A stretch of 64,000 bases of DNA from Antedon mediterranea (GCF_964355755.1 NC_092678.1:14046922-14110921); one strand, 5' to 3'. Shown: positions 1 to 12,564, numbered from the stretch's first letter. The notes: generated by a model from the letters alone, not told the origin. Made by a program: numbers and translations.

Positions 1-1486
1 TAACATGCCGTGCATTCATCGCGTGTTGTATAATTATTATACATGGTTTCTTAAATCCAAACACACTCTTATTCTAGAATGTTCATGTAGATACATACAC
101 CGTCTCTTTACCGAATGAACTGATAAGGTCGTGTAATCAATAAGAGGCATAACATGCCGTGCATACGTCGTGTGTTGTATATCGAGAGAACGGATGAAAA
201 TCTTTTTTTTTTTTTTTTACTTCGAGAAGAAGCAATACACCGTCTCTTTACTAATGGAGCTGATAAGGAAGGCCGCGCAATCAGTAACATGCATAACATG
301 CCGTGCATTCATCGCGTGTTGTATAATTATTATACATGGTTTCTTAAATCCAAACACACTCTTATTCTAGAATGTTCATGTAGATACATACACCGTCTCT
401 TTACCGATCGAGTTGATACGGTTGTGCAATCAATAAGAGGCATAACATGCCGTGCATTCGTCGCCTGTTGTATATATACAATAATGTTTATAACTTTCCA
501 GATCATACTTCTTATTCTATTCGATTACAGTTTCTAATGATAGCATACTTCAGGAATGGTCCTGATTGTTCTTATATTAATTATTATAGGCCTACATGGT
601 TTCTTAAATCCAAACACACTCTTATTCTAGAATGTTCATGTAGATACATACACCGTCTCTTTACCGAATGAACTGATAAGGTCGTGCAATCAATAAGAGG
701 CATAACATGCCGTGCATTCGTCGCCTGTTGTATATCGAGAGAACAAATGAAAATATTGTTTACTTCGAGAATAAGCAATACACCGTCTCTTTACCGAATG
801 AGCTGATAAGGCCGTGCAATCAGTAACAGGCATAACATGCCGTGCATTCATCGCGTGTTGTATAATTATTATACATGGTTTCTTAAATCCAAACACACTC
901 TTATTCTATAATGTTCATGTAGATACATACACCGTCTCTTTACCGAACTAACTGATAAGGTCGTGCAATCAATAAGAGGCATAACATGCCGTGCATACGT
1001 CGTGTGTTGTATATCGAGAGAACGGATGAAAATCTTTTTTTTTTTTTTTTTACTTCGAGAAGAAGCAATACACCGTCTCCTTACCAATGGAGCTGATAAG
1101 GAAGGCCGCGCAATCAGTAACATGCATAACATGCCGTGCATTCATCGCGTGTTGTATAATTATTATACATGGTTTCTTAAATCCAAACACACTCTTATTC
1201 TAGAATGTTCATGTAGATACATACACCGTCTCTTTACCGATCGAGTTGATACGGTTGTGCAATCAATAAGAGGCATAACATGCCGTGCATTCGTCGCCTG
1301 TTGTATATATACAATAATGTTTATAACTTTCCAGATCATACTTCTTATTCTATTCGATTACAGTTTCTAATGATAGCATATTTCAGGAATGGTCCTGATT
1401 GTTCTTATATTAATTATTATAGGCCTACATGGTTTCTTAAATCCAAACAAACTCTTATTCTAGAATGTTCATGTAGATACATACAC
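1..1486. repeat. Higher-order tandem satellite
   Basis: The stretch is built from related subunits of about 140-290 bp that share boxes such as ATGCCGTGCATTC, TACACCGTCTCTTTACC and CATGGTTTCTTAAATCC. A larger period of about 833 bp is visible: the block at 154 recurs at 986 and the block at 447 at 1280, with poly-T length differences. The array is cut by the window start and stops abruptly at the fold-back element. Short overlapping reading frames through it repeat the same words and are not genes. Confidence 0.9.
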
Positions 1487-2457
1487 CACACAAATACCTA
1501 TATATAGGGGATAGGGAAAACCAATTCACGTTTTTTTTTTACTTGGAGTTGTGTTATGATGATTAAAATTTGCTGAGGCTTACTTTAATAACTACTTCTC
1601 ATAGTAGTTGATAAATCGAGTCGATAACAATGACATCATCATGCCAGAATCCAATATGGCGTCCAATTTGGCGGAAAAAACAGGGTATTGCTAACCCCGC
1701 AAACCCTTGCAAACCTACTTGTAAAAAAAAACATAGCAAACCCCACCGAACCAACACAAAAGTGTAGTGATTGAATCATGTAGTGTACGACCCACTGGGT
1801 ATATCCATGTAAAAAAAAAAATTAAATTTCTACGGTTAACTACTTATTTTTGGGGTAAAACCTCATTTTTTGGTCAAAAATGATTGCTAAACCCTGCAAA
1901 CCTCCAAAAAAACATAGCAATCCCCACCGAAACAACATAATAAAAGTGATTGAATCATGTAGTGTACGACCCACTGGGTATATCCATGTTTAAAAAAAAT
2001 AAAATTTCTACTGTTAACTACTTATTTTTGGGGTAAAACATCATTTTTTTTGTAAAAAATGATTGTTAATTTTTAACCAAAAAATGATGTTTTATCCCAA
2101 AAATAAGTAGTTAATTCAGTAGAAATTTTAATTTTTTTTTACATGGACATACCCAGTGGGACGAACACTCCATGATTCAATCACTTTTATGTCGGTTCGG
2201 TGCGGTTTTCTATGGTTTTTTTTAGGTTTTCAGGGGTTTGCGGGGGTTTAGCAATACCCTGTTTTTCCCGCCAAATTGGACGCCATATTGGATTCTGGCA
2301 TGATGATGTCATCGTATCAACTTGATTCATCAACTACTATGAGAAGTAGTTATTAAAGTAAGCCTCTACTAATTTTAATCATTAAAACACAACTGCAAGT
2401 AACAAAAACTGTTAATTGATTTCCCTATCCCGTGTATGTTAATAGGAATTTGTGTGT
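1487..2457. mobile_element. Large fold-back (inverted-repeat) element
   Basis: The two ends are inverted copies of each other. CACACAAATACC and GGATAGGGAAA on the left are answered by the reverse complement at 2420-2457, and the match continues inward for some 200 bp around the words GCCAGAATCCAATATGGCG. The middle also folds back; the left arm contains a second copy of a roughly 190-bp block (CCCACTGGGTATATCCATGT at about 1790 and 1970). No transposase is seen. It resembles a non-autonomous fold-back DNA transposon; the target-site duplication is not clear. Confidence 0.75.
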
Positions 2458-2599
2458 GTTCTATAGGCCAAAATTTAAAAGTGCCATGAAAAATTTTCCC
2501 CAAGACCCTGGGATGGGGATTTTTTTTCTGACATTCCATATGGTATACTTTATAAGAAAAACCAAAAAAACATTTTCCTATACTTTTTTCCCGCAAATG

Positions 2600-3175
2600 T
2601 GTATAATAATTGTTCTGCACCCAGGCTACAAGGAGTTATCCGCTACTAAGCGGATAACAAATAAAGATGAAAAAAAAAGATATTTACAATCACAAGGGTT
2701 ATCCGCAACTTAATAAGTTGCGGATAACCAATTAATAAGTTGCGGATAACCAAAAAAAGATATTTACAATAACATGGGTTATCCGCAACTACTAAGTTGC
2801 GGACAACCAATGAAAAAAAAGATATTTACAATAACAAGGGTTGTCCACAACTACTAAGTTGCGGATAGCCAACTAGATTTGAACTCGTCAAAATGACCTT
2901 TGGTTTATAATCTATGACCAATCATTGAAATTCATAAAATTGCGAGTAACTTACGCTGCGCGACTCTAACGTCATTAAAAATATGGAGGTGCACAACTTC
3001 AGGTAAATGTCCATATAATGACAAAGTTATACAAAAGATATATTCACAAGCAATAGGGGATATGCTGTAGACAAAAATCCGGGAAAGAAAGAAGAATAAC
3101 AAAGAAGATGAAAAAGATATTTACAATCACAAGGGTTATCCTGCAACTAAGTTGCGGATAACCAAAAAAAAAAAA
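2600..3175 (-). repeat. Array of GTTATCCGC hairpins (Helitron-like end fragment)
   Basis: Perfect inverted repeats of the form GTTATCCGCAACT-loop-AAGTTGCGGATAAC occur about six times (near 2637, 2698, 2730, 2787, 2840, 3134), spaced by AAGATATTTACAAT boxes. The same hairpin lies in the 5' part of the Helitron-like elements at 8,179-8,210 and 58,625-58,650. The GAAAGAAAGAAGAATA box at 3,080-3,100 is the start box of those elements in minus orientation. This is probably a fragment of one. Confidence 0.6.
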
Positions 3176-4346
3176 GATCCGGACAATAACCAATTAATCA
3201 AAACATATCCCAAAGGCCTCTATAATTCTTAAAAACGAAGTACTGTAGGAAAAGTTGGTAATATCTGGATGTATTTTAAGAGTTGAAGATGATCTTTGAC
3301 TGACTAAACAATAGACTGTTTATAATACCAGGTTTGCATGTTCATAGTAGGAAACTGCTAGGAGGCAATAGAGAGTGAACATTAAATTAAGATAAAAGAT
3401 ATCTTTCTGTAGTCAACACCTTTCAGTACATCTATGAATGAATAAGTAGTTGAGAGCAGGAATGCTAGTAAACTAAACCCAGTACCATTTTGATTTGACA
3501 AGAAATTATCTCTCTCTCTTTTGAAAATGTCTTCAACACATTCAGGTATTCTGTAGGAGTATAGTATCTTGGTGTGTAAAAGTTTATTAATAATTGTCTT
3601 TGTTACATGTTTAGAAGAGAATTTATATCTGATCGTAGTTGTACTACACTGTTTGGTAAGCCGTGTGTTGTTATTCAAATGAGTTTTTGTTTGTTAATTT
3701 TTTGTTAATTTTGTATATTAGAAGTTGCCTAGTATTGTATTAACTTTTTCCTGCCATACAACTTTATGCTGTACTGTTGGTTACACCGGTAGGGAGATAT
3801 CTGGTTCATGCCAGATATTTTATTGTAATATGTTATGCATTAATATTAATCGCTCTTGATCTTGGAACTTTAAATATTGTGTGGTCGCCACTCGAGGCTG
3901 GATGGAATTTTTTTAGAGATTTTTCCCCGATTCGGTTATCAGGGGTTTTATTCATTGCCTATCGCAAGGTTAAGAGTGTTTTAGTAGAACATTACAGGTT
4001 AGCATCTGTTTGCCTTCAGTTCATTTAATTGAAAACAGAACAGAAAAGTAAAAAACACACGACTATTTAATTTTCGTCATTTTATCTAGAAACGAATATT
4101 GCATTTATTTTGTTTGTTTGTTATTTATACGGGGTTATGGAAGTTGGCGTGTGTGACCGCACTTTCCCAGAATAAACATGTTTTAAACAGATATTTTGTC
4201 TCCATTGGTTCATGTATGGGGTTAACAGTGGCTGAGATGAGATCCAAATTTAACTGTGCTGTGGGCATTAGGTTAGATCGATCACACTCCCACACCTCAA
4301 AAGACAAGGCCTGCTATTGGTTAATAAAGGATTTAAAGCAACTTAC
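3176..4346. other. Non-coding stretch left of the last plexin exon found
   Basis: No convincing gene is visible. The minus-strand frame 3,382-3,678 (98 aa) contains VEDIFKRERDNF, only loosely similar to a plexin GAP helix, and I do not call it. 3,775-4,227 begins TGTTGG and ends TTAACA with an AATAAA at 4,171, like a solo LTR, but I could not find a target-site duplication. The plexin exons that should follow the Rho-binding exon (C-terminal GAP half) were not found here and may lie left of the window or be lost. Confidence 0.3.
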
Positions 4347-4503
4347 TGAGATCTAAATGTTGAACTTTTGGGCGATCTGAGTATGGATCATTTTTGTACA
4401 ATGTATCCAGTATCTTCTCCTTTACTTGACTGATGGTGTCACAGCTAAGAACTTTCACTTTTTGAAATGCACCACTGTCAGAATGTTGTATTGCATTCAG
4501 TGT
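4347..4503 (-). CDS. Plexin exon: Rho-GTPase-binding (ubiquitin-like) domain
   Basis: 157 nt, phase 0 to 1, between TTTTACAG and GTAAGT. The translation contains [19 protein letters not shown] followed by [19 protein letters not shown], the hallmark start of the plexin RBD (compare DTDTITQVKEKVLD in vertebrate plexins). It joins in frame with the exon at 7,805-7,951. It is the most 3' plexin exon I can see. Confidence 0.9.
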
Positions 4504-4548
4504 CTGTAAAATAAAAATAAAATTTATTTCTAGAATATTAAGTTGTAA
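4504..4548. other. Short intron segment before the Helitron-like element
   Basis: Only the polypyrimidine acceptor side of the intron of the RBD exon is present before the terminal CTAG of the next element. Confidence 0.4.
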
Positions 4549-7500
4549 CTAGAATTTAATTCGTCACTTTGACGAATTATAGGTGATCATTTTTATCATT
4601 TTATTGACATTCATATTTTTTAAACATGCACGTATGTTAACATACAATCGGAAAATGTTGATGTATGCCATCCTATTATACGCTATAGTGCTGAGTTGTG
4701 CCTATCATATGCCATATATACATTATGTACAGTATATACTGTATATCTATATACAGTGTAGCATTAGTGAAATTAGGGACACACATCGTGTTCTAATTTT
4801 TTGGCACTGATGACATTATCAAAATAAACTTGTGGATAACAATATCGAAAGATAAAGAATTGAGCAATAAAATATAACAATTGGAAGAAAATTTGGCACG
4901 TAGAAGCGCGGTGCACGCTCTTTAAAATTTGTATAACTTTGACGAAAGAGATGAAAAATTTGCTTTTTAACTTCAACTTGCCATATTATAACGTCACAAG
5001 ATTCCATAGGCTTAATTTTTATATAAATTCATATCTACATTTAACCAGCTCTAATAATAAGTTATAAACATCAAGGTCAACTTTAATTCAGAAGAGCTGT
5101 AAGTTATTCAAATGTACCTTATAGGTGAATTTACGTAACCACAGTTATTCAAATTTTAAGACGTGATGACGTCATCAAAATGAAAATGTTGGCAACTCAT
5201 GAGTAACATAATTGGTTGAGGTAGAATATATTAAAATTATAAAAGAAAATCAATTACAGATAAGCGAGTTGCGCTCTGTTGAATATGGTAGTCTATAACA
5301 AAAGGGGAAAAAACCCTGTTTTAAAAATACATGTGGCCCAAATGATGACATCATTCCATTTTGTACGTCTAATGTGTATATACATTTATATCTACAACTC
5401 ATTGGCTTCCATAATAAGTTAAAAAAATTGGGGGTCACCTTCCATTCTGAACAGTTATATTCATTTTAAAAAGGCCTTATTTTTTACAATTTTTAGCACT
5501 TTTGTATAATTAATGTGCGCATTTTGTCATTTTTAACGTGCTCGTATAGCACTATTTTAAGTCGAAATGGACTCAAATTTGTTGAATGTACTATGGAAGT
5601 TGAGTAGAATGCAATTTGTACCAAAAAAATGATATTTTTTACGCTTTCTATGTACGCACGCGCAAAAACGTGTTTTTGCGCAGTAATTTTTTAAAACATG
5701 CAAATGGCCTGCTCTAAATTGATCAAAACGTAATTTTGAGCTTTTTAAATTTTTAACGCGCTCACGCGCATGACCCTGCGTGCTCGTGCGTTTTTATTTG
5801 CTAATATTTTTACCCTTGACCTGATGTTTACGTGTAGTGAATTCATTAATATGTGATAATTAATTATGGAGATATGATTGATATTGCAATTTCACAAAAT
5901 GGCATATAAATGACGTCACGGGTGAGGGATCACGCTGAAAAGCTTATTAGGACTAAGTTAAAGTATTTGAAAGACATTCTGAAATTTTGATAATCATTGA
6001 CATTAAAGTTTTTGAGATATTTGTTACACAAAATCTGTACAGAAAGAAATTGCAAAGAAACATTTTTTTTTTACAAAAACAATTTCTCACTAGAATTTAA
6101 TTCGTCACTTTGACGAATTATAGGTGATCATTTTATCATTTTATTGACATTAATTAATTATTACCTGAAAACAATTTGTTTTAAACATGCACGTACGTTA
6201 TAATACGATCGGAAAATGATGATACATTCCATCCTATTATATGCCATATACATACAGTATACCGTATATCTACAGTCTATACAGTGTAGCATAGGTGAAA
6301 TTACAGGACACACATCATGTTATAATTTTTTGGTATGATGGAATTATCAAAATAAACTCTAAGATGACAATTTCGAAAGATAATGAATTGAGCAAATAAA
6401 TACAAGAATTAGAAGAGAATTTGCCACGTAGAAGCGCTGTGCGCGCTCTTTGAAATTTGTAAAACTTTGACTAAAGAAATTTAAAAACTACTTTTTAACT
6501 TCAACTGGCCATATGATGACATCACAAAATCCGATCGAGTTAATTTTTTTATGAATTCATATCTACATTTCATCAGCTTTCTTAATAAGTTAACATTTTC
6601 AAGGTCACCTTTAATTATGATGAGCTGTAAGATATTAAACTGTATGGTGTAGGTGAAATTACACGACTCACGTTATTCAAGTTTTTACACGTGATAACGT
6701 CATCAAAATGAAAACGCTGACAACTTATGAGAAAGATAAATAATTAAGCAAGGACACACTGAAATTTGTGCAAAAATCGGACTCAAATAACGGAGATGCG
6801 CTCTATTGAATACGATAACCTACACAAAACGGGAAAAAAATCCACATTATTAAATTTAAGTGGCCATTTGATGACGTAATACCATTTTGTACGTCTAATG
6901 TGTATATACATTTATATTTACAACTTATATTGGCTTCCATATTAAGTTTAAAAAATTGGGGGTCACCTGCCATTCTGAAGAGTTATATTCATTTTAAAAA
7001 GGCCTTAATTTTTACCATTTTTTGCAATTAATGTGCGAATTTTGTCATGTTTAACGTGCTCGTACAGCGTCATTTTAAGTCGGAATGGACTCAAAGTCAG
7101 AGAATGTACTAAGGATTGTGAGTAGAATGTGATGTATACATAAAATTTTATTTTTTACGCATTTTAAGAATCGCGTGCGCAAAAACGTGTTTTTGCGCAG
7201 TAATTTTTTGAAACACGCAAATGGCCTAGTTTATGCTCTAAATTGATCAAAACTTAATTTTGAGCTTTTTAAAATTTTAAGGCGCAATTTCACGTACATG
7301 ACCTTGAAACGCGCGAGTTTTTATTTGCCAATATATTTTATCTTAACCTGAAGTTTACGTGTAGTGAATTTCATTAATATGTGATGATATGATTATGTGA
7401 TTTCACAAAACGGCGTATACGTGACGTCAAGGATGAGTGATCACGCTGAAAAGCTTATTATGGCTAAGTTAAAGTATTTGAAAGACATGGTAAAATTTTT

Positions 7501-7645
7501 GTGATCGTTGCCATTCAACTTTTTGAGATATTTGTTACACAAATTTGTACAGAGAGAAATAAATAATAAGAATAAGAATAGGAAGAATAAAGATTTCATA
7601 CAATAACAATAGGTGATCATTTTATTCTAAATGATCACCTAATTA
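4549..7645 (-). mobile_element. Two-unit Helitron-like element, minus strand
   Basis: On the minus strand the element starts with a palindrome (AGGTGATCATTT and its complement, 7,611-7,640). It contains two homologous units of about 1.5 kb (6,090-7,600 and 4,549-6,089), each ending in the hairpin AATTCGTCA-aag-TGACGAATT followed about 6 nt later by CTAG and T. A 3' hairpin before CTAG-T with no terminal inverted repeats is the Helitron signature. The GGTGATCA palindrome arm repeated just before the 3' hairpin recalls Helentron/HINE ends. No Rep/helicase frame is visible, so it is non-autonomous. It lies in the intron between two plexin exons. Confidence 0.65.
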
Positions 7646-7804
7646 AAGTAATGAATATAGTACACACACAAGAGAAAGTAAATACAGAGATTAACTCTGA
7701 CTGTTTACTGTTGTTTTAATAGAAATCCATTGTGGCCATGAAATTTCATCTAATAATGAAAATGGAATGCATGTATACAGGGAAATAGTTAATAGAATAC
7801 ATAC

Positions 7805-7951
7805 AATGACTTGAGGACGTTTGTCTGACTGAAGGCAATCATCAAGGTTCAATGAGTATGTAGCACGTCCAGTAATGGCATCTACTGGACCCATCTCAAT
7901 CCTTAACTTCAGTGCATGGTACAGAACATACAGTGGATGCCCGGCATAGTC
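7805..7951 (-). CDS. Plexin exon: GAP domain (GPVDAITG segment)
   Basis: 147 nt = 49 codons, phase 0 to 0, acceptor TTTTACAG, donor GTATGT. It encodes DYAGHPLYVLYHALKLRIEM then GPVDAITGRATYSL, matching the conserved AGEPLYMLFRAI / GPVDAVTGKAK segment of the plexin cytoplasmic domain. It is symmetric in phase, so skipping or circularising it would keep the frame. It sits in a 450-bp unique island between two inverted Helitron-like elements. Confidence 0.93.
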
Positions 7952-8091
7952 CTGTAAAACACAATGTTTAAATGAGCAAATGGCCAAAAAGTTAAGACAT
8001 TGGAACTGTAATCCATAGCCTTATGCCAAGGGTTTGAGGCTCACTTGCTCCATGGTTCTGGTGGTAGAACGAGTCTTCTTGGATAGTTAAT

Positions 8092-8781
8092 TGTTTTTAA
8101 CTGTGTGCTAGTTTATTAGGTGATCATTTAGAATAAAATGATCACCTATTGTTATTGTACAAAATCTTTATTGTTGTTTTTTAGTTATCCGCATTCAGCG
8201 GATAACTCCTTGTAACTGTCCTGTTTCATCATCTTTTTTTTCTGTATTCTTCTTTCTTTCTGTCATTTTTGTGTCACGCGTAACTCAAAAACGTGTAAAC
8301 ATAACATTTCATAACTTTGTCAACATATGGGCATTTATGTGAAATTGTGCACCTCCTATTTTGAATGACGTCAGAGTTGCGCAACATGACTTACGCGCGT
8401 TTTTACGAATTTCGCGTATTTAACATAGATCGATAGATAATGTTTTTAACTGTGTGCTAGTTTATTAGGTGATCATTTAGAATAAAATGATCACCTATTG
8501 TTATTGTACAAAATCTTTATTGTTGTTTTTTAGTTATCCGCATTCAGCGGATAACTCCTTGTAACTGTCCTGTTTCATCATCTTTTTTTTCTGTATTCTT
8601 CTTTCTTTCTGTCATTTTTGTGTCACGCGTAACTCAAAAACGTGTAAACATAACATTTCATAACTTTGTCAACATATGGGCATTTATGTGAAATTGTGCA
8701 CCTCCTATTTTGAATGACGTCAGAGTTGCGCAACATGACTTACGCGCGTTTTTACGAATTTCGCGTATTTAACATAGATCG
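8092..8781. repeat. 349-bp direct duplication
   Basis: 8,092-8,440 is repeated almost exactly at 8,441-8,781, ending in TAACATAGATCG in both. The unit carries the AGGTGATCATTT palindrome, a GTTATCCGC hairpin and the TTCTTCTTTCTTTC box, that is, the whole 5' end of the Helitron-like element. The element to the right therefore has two 5' ends in tandem. Confidence 0.9.
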
Positions 8782-11625
8782 AAAACCATATAACAATTTA
8801 ATATGAAACTTGACAAAAAGTTTAAGTTATATCTTGCGCTAACTGACTATAGGGAAAAAATGGCATGTTTTACACGAAGTTACGCGCGCACGCGCGTTTA
8901 AAATTTCAAAATGCGAAAAATCAATTTCTAATCAACTTTCTACGCGTTTCATGTAATTTTAAGCATGTAAAAAATTCCCACGCGCCCGCATTTTTTTACG
9001 CGCATGGTGCGTGCGTTGAAAACAATTTTTTTTTTGTGATTTCAGTTTTTTCAGCCTTTTCTAGTAATTTTACCAACTTTTAAACAATTTCGACTTAAAA
9101 CTACGTCATACGGGCACGTTGAATTGGATAATTTACGTGCGTTTTTGATGAAAAAGTTTAAAAATTGGTCAAAATTATGCCTTTTTTTAAACAGTCATAG
9201 ATTCTAAACAACGAGGTGAACTTTTTTTTAATTACATATTCTGGAAGTTGAAGAGTTGTAGATATCGGATCATGAATCGATACGGCTAACCAGACATTGT
9301 GACGTCATCGTATGGCCACACGAATGTAAAATATAGGATTTTTGTCTCTTTCGTTATTGCTCATCATATTCAATGGAGCGCATCACGCCTATCTGTATTC
9401 CTTTTTTTCCAAGACTTTAATATTTTCTAGGTCAATCAACTATCTTACGAATGAGTTAAAAATATTTTAATTTTTATGACGTCATCATGCCTAAAAATTA
9501 TAATTAACAGGGTCATTAATTTCATCTTTACAGTAAATTTTAATCTGTTATAGCTTGTAAGAATAAAAAGCTATAATTATGATTAAAACATTTTCTGGAA
9601 GCTATTGGACTGTAGATACGAATTAATGTGAACATTTTGCCAATCGGATGTTGTGAAGTTATCATATGGCCAGTTGAATAAAAAAAAGCCGTATTTTGAT
9701 ATTATGCGTCATAGTTCATCACATTTAAACGAGCACGCATCCATATTCTACGTATTCAAATTTCTTCTACACGTTAATATGTTGTTGGTGAGATAATGTC
9801 CTTCCGAAATTGCTATCTTAGTGTTTAATTTTAATACCGTCACCATGTTAAAAATTGGAATAAACGGTGGGTCCCGTAATTTCACCTATTCTACACTGTA
9901 TGTAATATGTATACAGATTATACTGTATATACACTATATGACACAAAATAGACAGAATTCAGCACTAACAAGATATGATATTCTTCAGTTCAGGTCATAA
10001 TGCCATAATCTTTTTCTGTGTGCAATATTCAAACGTATGACGTGCACGTGGCGTTTGTCGTGCGGATAACTAACTCGTCAAAGTGACGAGTTTCATGTCT
10101 AGTGTTATTATTCTTCTTTCTGTACACTTTTGTGTAACAAATATCTCAAAAACTTGAAGAGCAATGATCACAAAAATTGTACAATGTCTTTCAAATAATT
10201 TAACTTAGCCATAATAAGCTTTTCAGTGTGATCACTCAACCGTGACGTCAATAATACGCGATTTTGTGAAATCACGCTATCAATCATATCTCCATAATTA
10301 ATTATCAGATATCAATGAAATTCACTACACGTAAACTTCAGGTCAAGGGTAAAAATATAAGCAAATAAAAACTTGCGTGTTTCAAGGTCATGCGCGTGAA
10401 ATCACACGTTAAAAATTTTAAAAGATCAAAATTATGTTTTGATCAAATTAGAGCTTGAATTAGGCCATTTGCGTGTTTCAAAAAATTACTGCGCAAAAAC
10501 ACGTTTTTGCGCACGTGAATTTTAAAAAGCATAACAAATAAAATTTGATGTATACATCACATTCTACTCACAATCCTTAGTACATTCACCAAATTTGAGT
10601 CCATTTCGACTTAAAATAGTGCTCTACAAGTACATTACAAATGACAAAATGCACACATTAATTGTACTAAAGTGCTCAAAATGGTAAAAAATAAGGCCTT
10701 TTTAAAATGAATATAACTCTTCAGAATGGAAGGTGACCCCCAATTTTTTTAACTTATTATGGAAGCCAATGAGTTGTAGATATAAATGTATATACACATC
10801 AGATGTACAAAATGGTATGACGTCATCATTTGGCCACATGAATTTTTTAAGTAGTTTTTTTTCACCTTTTGTCAAGACCACTATAATCAACAGAGTGCAA
10901 CTCGCTTATCTGTGATCGATTTTCTTTAAATTTTTAATATATTCTACCTCAACCAATTATGTTACTTATGAGTTACCAAGATTTTCATTTGGATGACGTC
11001 ATCACGTCTTAAAATTTAAATAACGGTGGTTACGTAATTCCACCTACAAGGTAAATTTGAATACATTACAGCTCTTCTGAGTTAAAGTTGACCTCAATGT
11101 TTATAACTTATTATAAGAGCTGGTGAAATGTAGATATTAATTCATATAAAAATTAAGCCTATCGGATGTTGTGACTTTATCGTATGGCCAGTTGAATTTA
11201 AAAAGTATTTTTTTCATCGCTTTCGTAAAAGTTATACAATTTTTAAATAGCGCGCACCGCCCTTCTACGTGCCAAATTTTCTTCCAATTGTTATATTTTA
11301 TTACTCAATTCATTATCTTTCGATATTGTTAACTTCAAGTTTATTTTGACAACGTCATCATACCAAAAAATTAGAATATGATGTGGGTCCCGTAATTTCA
11401 CCTATGCTACACTGTATATAGATATACACAGTACAGTATATACTGTACATATTGTATATGGCATATAATAGGCACAACTCAGCACTATAAGCGTATAATA
11501 GGATGGCATACATCAACATTTTCCGATTGTATGTTAACATACGTGCATGTTTAAAAAATATGAATGTCAATAAAATGATAAAAATGATCACCTATAATTC
11601 GTCAAAGTGACGAATTAAATTCTAG
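8112..11625 (+). mobile_element. Multi-unit Helitron-like element, plus strand
   Basis: Same family as 4,549-7,645 but on the opposite strand. It has a doubled 5' palindrome at 8,118-8,147 and 8,467-8,496. An internal terminus lies at 10,072-10,102 (AACTCGTCA-aag-TGACGAGTT then CTAG) and the final terminus at 11,598-11,625 (AATTCGTCA-aag-TGACGAATT then CTAG-T). The last 1.5 kb (10,103-11,625) is a close inverted copy of 4,549-6,060. No protein-coding domain is recognised. Confidence 0.65.
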
Positions 11626-11689
11626 TTTTTTATTCTTTTATTTTATTTCATACACATCCAACAGCGAGTACAAACTCGCCAATTACAGG

Positions 11690-11856
11690 ATGGATGAACT
11701 ATTTTATCGTGCTTATAAACTAAGTCTGATTTGAGTGTTAGAGAGTGGAGTTAAAAGAGTCTTGAGTTACAACCCTGCCACGAGGTCAGGATTGAACCCT
11801 GGACCTTGGGATTGGAAGGCAAGCATGTTTTAACCACCAATCTACAGCTCCACTAC
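11690..11856 (-). mobile_element. tRNA-derived SINE
   Basis: Read on the minus strand, 11,856 downward starts with an A-box-like stretch (GTGGAGCTGTAGATTGGTGG) and has a good B box GGTTCAATCC (about 11,790-11,800) at tRNA-like spacing. The two halves do not pair as a tRNA acceptor stem, so it is a pol-III SINE head rather than a functional tRNA. Confidence 0.55.
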
Positions 11857-12169
11857 AATGCGATATGCTATGCTTTTCTGTTCAATGCGCATACTACACT
11901 CAGGGAGTGGAAAGAAAAAATAAAAATATAATAATTTTCTCGATAGAACCACACTTCCTACACACAGAGTAAATTGAACTTACTGGCATATAATTGCATC
12001 ACAACGCATTCGCATTAATAGATGAAAGTTGATCCAATGAATATGATAACAATGTGCAATTCTTTCTGGGTTAATTTCAATGTTAATATAAAACTAATAA
12101 ACATTTTAAGTAAATCTTCCAAATAATTATTTTAATTATATGAATGTAAGAAAAGCAATATAAACATAC

Positions 12170-12236
12170 CTTAAGATAATTGTACATTGATAAAGCTATC
12201 CAATTGGACAACAGCTTTGCAGTCACAGAGTCTGTT
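12170..12236 (-). CDS. Plexin exon: GAP domain (TDSVTAKLLSNW)
   Basis: 67 nt, enters after two bases of a codon and leaves in phase 0 (AAG then GTATGT). It encodes TDSVTAKLLSNWIALSMYNYLK, equivalent to [22 protein letters not shown] in vertebrate plexins. It joins in frame to both neighbours (12,793-12,867 and 7,805-7,951). Confidence 0.93.
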
Positions 12237-12564
12237 CTATAAATGTTAAACAACAATTCAGTTTGAATATGTTGGAAACTTATTTTCACATTTACTGTAA
12301 CTAACAATAAATACATTGACTTTCATTGCACCAACATTAACAATGTACAGTAACATAGTAGTAAACATATTTTCTATTTTCTAGTAAGAATGTGCCCTCT
12401 AATTTGCATAGAACACAAGATAATATACACAAGATGACCTGAAGTAGTTATGACAGTGAACAACTTTAACAATTTGGTTTGATACTCAATGCAGAAACTA
12501 ATGCCATCTCAGCAACTCCATTTTGCAAAGACAATGATTTTAACATAGAATACATCTGACTCAA

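Noticed and set aside
154-1507. Overlapping frames of 60-135 aa in the first 1.5 kb
   Set aside because: All repeat the same satellite words on both strands; no gene-like conservation.
3382-3678. 98-aa minus-strand frame as the next plexin GAP exon
   Set aside because: Only VEDIF resembles the family (VDDLF); the following residues do not match and no splice sites fit the phase after 4,347.
3775-4227. Solo LTR (TGTTGG...TTAACA with AATAAA)
   Set aside because: No matching target-site duplication or second copy in the window, so not called as an element.
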